From contig JAGGZG010000240.1 in the NCBI GenBank assembly GCA_021162125.1, positions 1-13,685 on the forward strand: a DNA stretch of 13,685 nt. Direction: 5' to 3'. Shown here piece by piece: positions 5,686 through 11,814 of this stretch. The position numbers and the translations under genes were made by a program. Numbering within the stretch: the stretch's first letter is position 1; every line of letters starts with the position of its first letter. Below the pieces are notes generated by a model. The model worked only from the letters and a program-made list of their open reading frames with translations. It was not told the origin of the DNA and searched no databases. This DNA comes from Anaerolineae bacterium. GTDB taxonomy: Bacteria > Chloroflexota > Anaerolineae > JACIWR01.

Positions 5686-6771
5686 ATGCCTATTCTGGAA
5701 ATCCATCACCTCACCAAATCCTACGGCGATGAGCGCTTCCCGGACGACATCAGTTTCACCGTGAACGAAGGGGAGATCGTCTGTCTGCTGGGTCCGTCGG
5801 GCTGCGGCAAGACCACACTGCTGCGCATCATCGCCGGCCTGGAGACGGCCGACGCAGGTCAGGTGCTCTTCGCGGGGCGTGACGTCCGTGACGTGCCCGT
5901 GCATCACCGCAACTTCGGCCTCATGTTTCAGGATTACGCCCTCTTCCCACACAAGAACGTCTTCGAGAACGTGGCCTTCGGCCTGCGCATGATGCACCTG
6001 CCCCGGACAGAGGTTGAGACCCGGGTGAGGGAGGTGCTGGAACTGGTGGGCCTGTCCGGCTTCGAGGAGCGGGACGTGAACCTGCTCTCCGGGGGCGAGC
6101 AACAGCGGGTCGCCCTGGCCCGCAGTCTGGCCCCCCGCCCACGGCTGCTTATGCTCGACGAGCCGCTGGGCTCTCTGGATCGCACCCTCCGCGAGCGGCT
6201 GATGAACGAGTTACGCGCCATCCTCAAGGGCGTGGGCGTGACCGCGATCTACGTCACCCACGATCAAGAAGAGGCATTTACCGTGGCCGACCGGGTAGTG
6301 ATCATGAACCACGGGCGGAAAGTGCAGGAAGGTACACCACAGGACGTTTACCAGAATCCGGCCACGGAGTTCGTGGCCCGCTTCCTGGGGCTGACCAACC
6401 TGTTGCCTGGAAAAGTGGTTGGTGTGGGCAAGGGACACGCGGAAGTTGAGACGGAAATCGGCAGATTGGAAATTAGCAATTTGGGAATTGGAAATTGGGA
6501 GTTGGGAGTTGAGGCAACCGTGCTGATCCGCCCCGAAGCAGCTGGGGTGATAACGGAGAGCCCGCTCGCTGACGACAACGCCATCGTTGGCACCCTGGTG
6601 GAGCGCTCCTTCCGGGGCGGTTACTATCGCCTGGTGATCCGTCACGCCAGCGGTCTGCACCTGAGTTTCACCGTCCAGGCGATCAGCGAGAGCCTGCCCC
6701 CACTCGGTGCCTCCATTTGCCTTTCCCTCCGCAGCGAGGCTATCTCCCTGCTCCCCCGCGTCCAGAATTAG
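5686..6771 (+). CDS. thiQ: Thiamine ABC transporter ATP-binding subunit with TOBE-type C-terminus
   Basis: ATPase that powers the permease from the cytoplasmic face. Taking ATG 5686 (AGGTGGAG ends 6 nt upstream) the product has 361 aa; GTG 5674, directly after the permease TAG, would add four residues. All motifs are intact: Walker A GPSGCGKTT (36-44), Q-loop Gln82 in FQDYALFPH, signature LSGGEQQ (134-140), Walker B LLMLDEP (154-160), D-loop SLD and switch His192 in THDQEEA. The C-terminal ~120 residues resemble a TOBE_2 domain as in FbpC/PotA, so the protein is longer than E. coli ThiQ (about 232 aa); the name rests on the operon. Within that domain, residues about 260-275 (containing LGIGNWELG) are encoded by a heptamer repeat tract. 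It is the last gene before terminator-like hairpins. Confidence 0.9.
   Translation: MPILEIHHLTKSYGDERFPDDISFTVNEGEIVCLLGPSGCGKTTLLRIIAGLETADAGQVLFAGRDVRDVPVHHRNFGLMFQDYALFPHKNVFENVAFGLRMMHLPRTEVETRVREVLELVGLSGFEERDVNLLSGGEQQRVALARSLAPRPRLLMLDEPLGSLDRTLRERLMNELRAILKGVGVTAIYVTHDQEEAFTVADRVVIMNHGRKVQEGTPQDVYQNPATEFVARFLGLTNLLPGKVVGVGKGHAEVETEIGRLEISNLGIGNWELGVEATVLIRPEAAGVITESPLADDNAIVGTLVERSFRGGYYRLVIRHASGLHLSFTVQAISESLPPLGASICLSLRSEAISLLPRVQN
6463..6511. repeat. Seven-unit tandem heptamer repeat (consensus GGAATTG) within the ATPase gene
   Basis: Seven consecutive 7-mers run without a break: AGATTGG, AAATTAG, CAATTTG, GGAATTG, GAAATTG, GGAGTTG, GGAGTTG. The tract is AT-richer than its surroundings. 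Forty-nine bases is not a multiple of three, yet the reading frame continues on both sides with family-like sequence, so the flanks have been adjusted. It encodes the run around NLGIGNWELG in the TOBE region. Confidence 0.85.
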
Positions 6772-6773
6772 TA

Positions 6774-6821
6774 AGACCTCCGGGGGTCTGAGGGTGCAAT
6801 CCCGTAAGGCGGGATTCTCAG
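6774..6821 (+). terminator. Overlapping hairpins after the thiamine operon
   Basis: A small stem AGACC/GGTCT (6774-6778 with 6785-6789) begins 2 nt after the ATPase stop. Overlapping it by two bases is a larger structure: CTGAG (6788-6792) with CTCAG (6817-6821), enclosing the perfect stem AATCCCG/CGGGATT (6798-6804 with 6810-6816, loop TAAGG). GGTGC bulges on one side. No T-run follows, so this is terminator-like or a dispersed repeat rather than a textbook terminator. Confidence 0.5.
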
Positions 6822-6837
6822 CGCGGCGGGCTGCAAT

Positions 6838-6866
6838 TTGGCGTAGATTCCCTTCTGTGGTATAAT
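6838..6866 (+). promoter_or_regulatory. Sigma-70-type promoter of the LysM-M23 gene
   Basis: A perfect TATAAT (6861-6866) has TTGGCG (6838-6843) 17 bases upstream. The predicted start near 6873 gives a leader of about 55 nt containing a strong hairpin. Confidence 0.8.
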
Positions 6867-6891
6867 ACACGCCGGTGAGTCGCCAAGCAGC

Positions 6892-6913
6892 CCCCTGTCG
6901 CTCTCGACAGGGG
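6892..6913 (+). promoter_or_regulatory. Perfect leader hairpin directly before the ribosome site
   Basis: CCCCTGTCG (6892-6900) pairs with CGACAGGGG (6905-6913) around a CTCT tetraloop. The purine-rich ribosome site (GAGGAAGAGGAA) starts immediately after, and ATG follows at 6928. There is no T-tract, so it is not a terminator. Its placement parallels the hairpin before the SAM synthetase gene. Confidence 0.6.
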
Positions 6914-6927
6914 AGAGGAAGAGGAAT

Positions 6928-8049
6928 ATGGCGGAGACGCCAACGTCGTCCTCCCTCGACGTAAAAATCGGAGAACTACTGGCCGTCCTCAAATCGCTAC
7001 CCCGTCCCAGGGCGCGGACGAACCTCCAAATTCGCCTCCGGCCATTTCTATTGCGCTACACTTCTCACCTGACCGTCATTGGCTTGGTGGTATTGGTTCT
7101 GTCCCTGGGGGGGATACAACTGCCGCGCGCCGATTCCCCCCAACTGCTGCCCCCCACGGCCGCGCCCAGCCTGGGCAACCGCACCTACGCTCCTCTGACT
7201 GACCGGGGCAGCCTGCTTCCCGCCGAGCGCTCTACCCTCGTCCGTTTTCCCGTTCCGCACACCACCATCCCCGACCGCCTGCGCCGGGGGGTGATCACCT
7301 ACACTGTGCAGCCTGGCGACACGGTGTCCGGCATCGCTGCCCAATTTGGCCTCAGGTGGACCACGATCATGTGGTCCAACGAACACCTGGAAGACAACCC
7401 TGATCTCCTGCTGCCGGGGCAGATCCTTAACATCCTCCCCATTGACGGCGCATATCACCGCGTCTGCGACAATGACACCCTGGCTAAGATCGCTAAGACA
7501 TACGATGTCAAGGTTGCAGACATCACTGGCTGTCCATTCAATAATGTGCAAAGCGACGCAGACCTGCGAGTAGGCTATCACTTGGTCGTGCCCGGTGGCA
7601 GAAAACCTTACGTGCCGGTGGTGTTTCGTCCCACGTACACCGGCCCCTTCCCGGCCGACGCGCCGCGTGGCTCCGGCCAATTCATCTGGCCTACGCAGGG
7701 GCGGTTGACCGATCTGTTTGGGTGGACTGGGACCCGCTGGCACACTGGTATTGACATAGCCAACTCCAAGGGCACTCACGTGTTCGCCGCCGACAGAGGA
7801 TACGTCCGCCAGGCGGGATGGACCAAGATGGGCTACGGCGTCTTGATCATCATTGACCACGGAAACGGCTACTGGACCTACTATGGCCACCTGAGCGCGG
7901 TGTGGGTTCGCGCCGGACAGTACGTGGAGAAAGGGCAATGGATCGGTAACATAGGCAGCACCGGCCGTTCCACCGGCCCACACCTCCATTTTGAAGTACG
8001 GCGGAACAGAGAGCCCGTTAATCCGATGGACTTACTCCCGCCCCGGTGA
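6928..8049 (+). CDS. Membrane-anchored LysM-LysM-M23 peptidoglycan endopeptidase
   Basis: Cell-wall hydrolase of 373 aa, start ATG 6928 after a GA-rich ribosome site. A cytoplasmic N-terminus of about 46 residues precedes one hydrophobic helix (about 48-64), so it is a type II anchor rather than a cleaved signal. Two LysM peptidoglycan-binding domains follow: YTVQPGDTVSGIAAQFGL to NILP (about 125-171) and HRVCDNDTLAKIAKTYDV to LVVP (about 177-222). The C-terminal M23 (lysostaphin/LytM-type) domain has HTGID with zinc ligands His272 and Asp276, YGHLS with His321, and HLHFE with His352 and His354, so the active site is complete. The gene has its own promoter and terminator. Zinc-dependent cleavage of peptide cross-links is the family role; a septal activator role, as for EnvC/NlpD, would need degenerate ligands, which are not seen. 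Confidence 0.93.
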   Translation: MAETPTSSSLDVKIGELLAVLKSLPRPRARTNLQIRLRPFLLRYTSHLTVIGLVVLVLSLGGIQLPRADSPQLLPPTAAPSLGNRTYAPLTDRGSLLPAERSTLVRFPVPHTTIPDRLRRGVITYTVQPGDTVSGIAAQFGLRWTTIMWSNEHLEDNPDLLLPGQILNILPIDGAYHRVCDNDTLAKIAKTYDVKVADITGCPFNNVQSDADLRVGYHLVVPGGRKPYVPVVFRPTYTGPFPADAPRGSGQFIWPTQGRLTDLFGWTGTRWHTGIDIANSKGTHVFAADRGYVRQAGWTKMGYGVLIIIDHGNGYWTYYGHLSAVWVRAGQYVEKGQWIGNIGSTGRSTGPHLHFEVRRNREPVNPMDLLPPR

Positions 8050-8092
8050 GTCATGCCGGCTTTACGGATGGATGGTAACGAGGATGGCTGTG

Positions 8093-8118
8093 AACGCGGC
8101 GTCTTGCGCCGCGTTTTT
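8093..8118 (+). terminator. Intrinsic terminator after the LysM-M23 gene
   Basis: AACGCGGCG (8093-8101) pairs perfectly with CGCCGCGTT (8107-8115) around TCTTG. The T-run spans 8114-8118. It lies 43 nt after the stop codon. Confidence 0.9.
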
Positions 8119-8144
8119 ACATTCAGGGCCGCTCCAATGGGTTG

Positions 8145-8173
8145 TTGTCAAAATTGACATTCAAGGGTAAAAT
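8145..8173 (+). promoter_or_regulatory. Promoter of the PP2C gene with a palindrome over the -35 box
   Basis: TTGTCA (8145-8150) and TAAAAT (8168-8173) are 17 bases apart. A 14-bp near-palindrome, TGTCAA-AA-TTGACA (8146-8159), covers most of the -35 box and the start of the spacer. It could be an operator. A TTGACA inside its right arm has no -10 box at good distance, so I place the promoter on the left arm. Confidence 0.65.
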
Positions 8174-8224
8174 AAGGGCCGTCGCGTGCGCGGTCAACTG
8201 CGGTTGCATAGTGGAGGACGGCCC

Positions 8225-9685
8225 ATGAGCACAACAGAAGAACTCCGCCCCCTGGTCGGGGCGTTCTCGGATCCGGGCCAAAAGCGCGAGCTGAACGAGG
8301 ACAGTTGGGGGATCGTCCGTGAGGAGGACCATCACCCGGAGGTGATCGCTCGCAAGGGGCGGCTGTACGCCGTGGCCGATGGGATGGGCGGACATGCGGC
8401 CGGCGAGGTGGCCAGCCAACTGGCCATTTCCGTCCTGTTCGAGGCATACTACAGCGATCCGATCCCCGATCTGAAAGAGAGCCTGCGCCGGGCGGTAGTC
8501 GCTGCTAACGAGGCGGTATACTTCCAGGCTACCACCGACGAGGCCCGGGCCGGGATGGGCACCACGTTGGTGGCGGTGGTTTTGCACCAGGATAAGGCGA
8601 TCATCGCCAACGTGGGCGACAGCCGGCTCTACCTCCTGCGCGAGGGGGACATCGAGCAGATCACCCGCGACCACTCCTGGGTGGGCGAGCAAGTCGAGGC
8701 TGGCTTGTTGACCCAGGAGGAAGCTCGGGGGCACATCTACCGCAGTGTGATCACCCGCTGCCTGGGGCACAAACCGGACGTCGAAGTGGACATTTTTGAG
8801 CGGGATTTGCAGCCCGGTGACGCGCTGGTGCTGTGCACTGACGGTCTCACCAACGTGGTGAGTGAGGAAGAAATCTGGCGGGAGGTCACGTCGCGCGAGC
8901 CCCAGGCCGCAGCCGAGGCACTGGTGAGCCGCGCCAACGAGCGAGGCGGGCCGGACAACATCACCGTCATCGTAATCAAACTCACCGCCGAGACGGCCAC
9001 CGGCGAGACCACCGTCGTCGAGCGATTCAAGCTGCCCGAAGAGCCGCTACGCAAGGAGCCGGTGGAGGAAACGGCTCCCCCGGCGCGGCCCACCATCGAG
9101 CTGCCCCCGGCTTCGTCAACTGTTCCGCTACGCCGTCTGCCTTTCCAGACATGGCAGATCGCCCTGGCGGGTGGGGCGTTGTTAGTGATTTTGATCGTCG
9201 CTTTCGGTTTGATCTGTGTGGGGGGTGGGTACATCTCCTCGCTGTTGGCTACATCCACCCCGACACCGACGGATACGCCCACCACAACGCCCACTTTCAC
9301 GGCGACGGCAACCCACACGCCGACGTACACCCCGACGCCCACGGCCACGCCCACCGCGACCTCCACGCCGACGTACACGCCCAGCCCAACGCCAACGCCC
9401 ACCGCGACGCATACGCCGACGCACACCCCCACACCTACCAACACCGCCACGCCGACGTCAACGGCCACACCGACGGCCACCGTCGCAGCTCCCTCCACCG
9501 CCACCGCCACCGGGACGAGGGTCGCCGTGGATACGGCTACAAGCGTGCCAACTGCTCAGTCATCGTCGGTATCACCGCCAGGTGGGGGGCTGTGCCCCAT
9601 CGGGATGGTGATTCTGGGTGGCGCGCCGCTTACCGCCGCAGTTTGTCGCCGGCGGCGCACTCGCCGGGCCGCGGATCAACCATGA
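8225..9685 (+). CDS. Membrane-bound PP2C-type Ser/Thr protein phosphatase with Thr/Pro-rich exterior
   Basis: Signalling phosphatase of 486 aa. ATG 8225 is chosen for GGAGGA (8213-8218), 6 nt upstream. The cytoplasmic PP2C domain (about 10-253) has the full metal-site set: RELNEDSW (21-28), ADGMGGHAAGE (51-61), GMGTT (110-114), GDSR (131-134), CTDGLTNV (204-211, Asp206) and GGPDNITVIV (241-250). An acidic/Pro linker leads to one membrane helix (about 311-338), then a Thr/Pro tract of about 80 residues that would lie outside. The tail holds Cys457, a Gly/hydrophobic stretch, Cys474 and RRRR (475-478), either a second helix or an anchor signal. Such phosphatases normally oppose Ser/Thr (PASTA-type) kinases; none is in the window. 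A dispersed repeat follows its stop. Confidence 0.92.
   Translation: MSTTEELRPLVGAFSDPGQKRELNEDSWGIVREEDHHPEVIARKGRLYAVADGMGGHAAGEVASQLAISVLFEAYYSDPIPDLKESLRRAVVAANEAVYFQATTDEARAGMGTTLVAVVLHQDKAIIANVGDSRLYLLREGDIEQITRDHSWVGEQVEAGLLTQEEARGHIYRSVITRCLGHKPDVEVDIFERDLQPGDALVLCTDGLTNVVSEEEIWREVTSREPQAAAEALVSRANERGGPDNITVIVIKLTAETATGETTVVERFKLPEEPLRKEPVEETAPPARPTIELPPASSTVPLRRLPFQTWQIALAGGALLVILIVAFGLICVGGGYISSLLATSTPTPTDTPTTTPTFTATATHTPTYTPTPTATPTATSTPTYTPSPTPTPTATHTPTHTPTPTNTATPTSTATPTATVAAPSTATATGTRVAVDTATSVPTAQSSSVSPPGGGLCPIGMVILGGAPLTAAVCRRRRTRRAADQP
9251..9482. repeat. Low-complexity Thr/Pro codon tract in the PP2C gene
   Basis: ACG/ACC, CCC/CCG and GCG/GCC codons alternate to give TPTPT, TATPT and THTPT units, with C-rich + strand and almost no other residue types. 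It encodes an extended linker of the kind that is often O-glycosylated in Gram-positive-like surface proteins; glycosylation here is inference. Near-repeats of ACGCCCACC-type units make length variation by slippage likely. Confidence 0.8.
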
Positions 9686-9717
9686 TTGGCCGGCAATTTT
9701 AGCAAATGGGGGCAAGG

Positions 9718-9755
9718 GTCATCCTGAGCAGAGCGTAGCGAAGTCGAAGGATGAC
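9718..9755. repeat. REP-like palindromic dispersed element
   Basis: GTCATCCT (9718-9725) and AGGATGAC (9748-9755) flank a core reading GAGCAGAGCGTAGCGAAGTCGA. I recognise this as a member of the widespread intergenic family whose reverse reads CTTCGACTTCGCTACGC then TCAGGATGAC. TTTT follows its right arm (9756-9759), so it may also stop transcription between the phosphatase and CooC genes. No clear promoter is visible in the rest of the gap. Confidence 0.75.
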
Positions 9756-9795
9756 TTTTGCAGCAAATACACACATCATTTCTCAGGAGACTTTC

Positions 9796-10560
9796 ATGAC
9801 CAAGACAATAGCCGTCGCCGGGAAAGGGGGAACGGGCAAGACCACGTTCACCGCGATGGTGATCAAATATCTGAGTGAGCGCAGCACGGGCTGCATCCTG
9901 GCCATTGACGGCGATCCCAGCGCCAACCTTAACCTGGTGCTGGGCATGGAGCTGGAGGAGACAATCGGTCACATCCGCGAGGAGACGATGCTGGACGTGC
10001 AGAGCGGCCGGTACGACCCCAGTATGTCCAAGCATGATTACTTCGAGTACCGGATCAACCGGTCACTGGTGGAGGGCGACCGCGTAGATCTGATCGCCAT
10101 GGGCCGGCCGGAGGGGCCAGGCTGCTACTGCGCGGCCAACAACATCCTGCGCCACGTGATTGACCGCCTGGGCAATGATTACGATTACGTGGTCATTGAT
10201 AACGAGGCAGGCATGGAGCACATCAGCCGCCAGACCACGCGCGACATTGACCTGCTGTTCATCATCTCCGACCCCACCATGCGCGGCCTGATGGGGGCAA
10301 AGAACATCGTGGAACTGACCCGCGAGCTGGGCACCCGTATCCGTCGGTCCTACCTGGTGATCAACGGCGTGCGTGGTGAACTGCCCGCGCCCCTCGCCGA
10401 ACGGGTGAAGGAGATCGGTGTGCCCCTCCTGGGCACCTTGCCCTACGACGAGCAGGTCGTTGAGTTTGACATCGTCGGCCGGCCGATGATCGAACTCGAC
10501 TCGGATTCGGCCCTGGTGAGCGCCAGCCGCGCGCTCCTGGATCAGGCGGGGATCGTTTAG
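9796..10560 (+). CDS. cooC: CooC-type carbon monoxide dehydrogenase nickel-insertion ATPase
   Basis: Cytoplasmic MinD/ParA-class ATPase of 254 aa, start ATG 9796 after AGGAGA (9785-9790). An upstream ATG at 9751 lies inside the dispersed repeat and is unlikely. The deviant Walker A is GKGGTGKTT (residues 9-17). AIDGDPSANLNLVLG (36-50) follows. The GCYC motif gives the Cys110-x-Cys112 pair that, in CooC from Carboxydothermus, binds nickel or zinc at the dimer interface. VVIDNEAGMEHISRQT is the switch/Walker B-like region. Family role: ATP-driven Ni delivery to the C-cluster of CO dehydrogenase (CooC) or acetyl-CoA synthase (AcsF). No CODH/ACS gene is in the window, so the client must be elsewhere. 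Its TAG overlaps the next GTG by one base. Confidence 0.88.
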   Translation: MTKTIAVAGKGGTGKTTFTAMVIKYLSERSTGCILAIDGDPSANLNLVLGMELEETIGHIREETMLDVQSGRYDPSMSKHDYFEYRINRSLVEGDRVDLIAMGRPEGPGCYCAANNILRHVIDRLGNDYDYVVIDNEAGMEHISRQTTRDIDLLFIISDPTMRGLMGAKNIVELTRELGTRIRRSYLVINGVRGELPAPLAERVKEIGVPLLGTLPYDEQVVEFDIVGRPMIELDSDSALVSASRALLDQAGIV

Positions 10561-11786
10561 TGCACAGCCCGTGGCGCGTTCTGCTGCCCCTGAGCACGGC
10601 CACCGCTCTCTCTTTGCTGGGCGACTCGGCTCTGTATTCCGCCTTGCCCTCGCACACGACGGCAGCCGGGATCGCCCTGGGTGCCGTGGGTCTGATTCTG
10701 GGGGCTAATCGTCTGGTGCGCATCTTCCTCAACTCCCCGGTCGGTGCACTGTACGACCGCGCGGGCCGACGGCGGCCGTTTATCGTCGCCCTGGGCCTGG
10801 GGGTGGTCTCTACAGTGGCCTACGCCCTGGCGCGGGGCTTCTGGCCACTGCTCGCGGCCCGTCTGGTGTGGGGCACAGCCTGGGCACTGATCATGGTGGG
10901 CAGCTACAATATTCTGCTCGACATCTCCACCCCCGCCGACCGGGGGCGGATCACCGGCGCATACCAGGCGTTGACCTTCCTGGGCGGGGCGATTGGCATG
11001 CTGTTGGGCGGTTTCCTCACTGACCTGCTGGGCTATCGCGCCACCTTCCTGATCTGCGCCGCCGGTACGGGCCTGGGGTTGCTGGTGACCCTGGCTTTCC
11101 TGCCGGAGACCGGTCGGCCACACCCTCGCCCTCACCATGAATCAACCACGGTTAACGGTCCCCCACTCCGCTTGTGGAACAGGCATTTACTGAGTGTGAG
11201 TTACACCAGCTTTGCCAGTATGTTCGTCGGCAACGGCGTGCTCATGTCCACCATTGGGCTGCTCCTCAAGGAGCGCTTTGGTGATCCGGCTCACGTCGGT
11301 CCGCTGGTGCTGGGCGTGGCCTCGCTGACCGGGATTTTCCTCTCGTCGCGCACGCTGCTGGGCATCGCTTTCAACCTGATCTCGGGGTACAGCTCAGACC
11401 GCCTGGGCCGGCGCGGGCCCGTGACGCTGGGCGGATTGCTGATTCTTTTGGGCGGGCTTTTGCTTCTGGCGTGGGGAGGGGATACCTGGACAGTGATTCT
11501 CGGCTTTGCTCTGGCCGCCATCGGAGGCGGAGCAGTGTTTACCACCCTGGCTGCCATGACCGGTGATCTGGTGGCGGGTGAAGGGCAAGGTGTAGCTATC
11601 GGGTTGTTCGCCACGGCGGGCGACATCGGCGCGGCCAGCGGCCCGATGGTAGGCTACCTCATCGCTGAATGGTGGGGCTTGCCCTGGGTCTACCTGACCT
11701 GTGCTCTGCTCGTCGGGTCAGCCTGTGCGATCCTGGCGCTAGTCCGCCCCGGGGTGCGGCGGGCGAGCGTTGCTGCCAGCCGGTGA
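10560..11786 (+). CDS. Major facilitator superfamily transporter
   Basis: Inner-membrane transporter of 408 aa with about 12 hydrophobic helices. The start is GTG 10560, sharing its first base with the CooC stop (TAGTG), a sign of translational coupling; no strong Shine-Dalgarno site is seen. Motif A is visible after helix 2 (VGALYDRAGRRRPF, 61-74) and a second copy in the C-terminal half (YSSDRLGRRGPV). The two halves are joined by a cytoplasmic loop (FLPETGRPHPRPHHEST region) with several His residues. This is the drug/sugar-efflux-like branch of the family. The substrate cannot be read from sequence. The link to CooC invites the idea of metal or metabolite transport, but that is inference from position only. 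Confidence 0.88.
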   Translation: MHSPWRVLLPLSTATALSLLGDSALYSALPSHTTAAGIALGAVGLILGANRLVRIFLNSPVGALYDRAGRRRPFIVALGLGVVSTVAYALARGFWPLLAARLVWGTAWALIMVGSYNILLDISTPADRGRITGAYQALTFLGGAIGMLLGGFLTDLLGYRATFLICAAGTGLGLLVTLAFLPETGRPHPRPHHESTTVNGPPLRLWNRHLLSVSYTSFASMFVGNGVLMSTIGLLLKERFGDPAHVGPLVLGVASLTGIFLSSRTLLGIAFNLISGYSSDRLGRRGPVTLGGLLILLGGLLLLAWGGDTWTVILGFALAAIGGGAVFTTLAAMTGDLVAGEGQGVAIGLFATAGDIGAASGPMVGYLIAEWWGLPWVYLTCALLVGSACAILALVRPGVRRASVAASR

Positions 11787-11814
11787 TGTTGCGTATCATG
11801 CGAGGAGTGCAATC

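Noticed and set aside
8186..8224. Earlier GTG start for the PP2C gene
   Set aside because: It lies about 13 nt after the -10 box and lacks a ribosome site; ATG 8225 has GGAGGA at 6 nt.
9251..9482. CRISPR or tandem-repeat array
   Set aside because: The periodicity is that of Thr/Pro codons in one frame, with no fixed repeat-spacer pattern.
8737..9510. Minus-strand frame with a Val/Gly-rich repeat product
   Set aside because: Its GVGVGVAV repeats are the reverse reading of the Thr/Pro codons of the phosphatase.
11770..11814. Earlier start for the metallopeptidase inside the MFS gene
   Set aside because: The signal peptide begins properly at ATG 11815, which has GAGGAG at 7 nt; the extension would spoil it.
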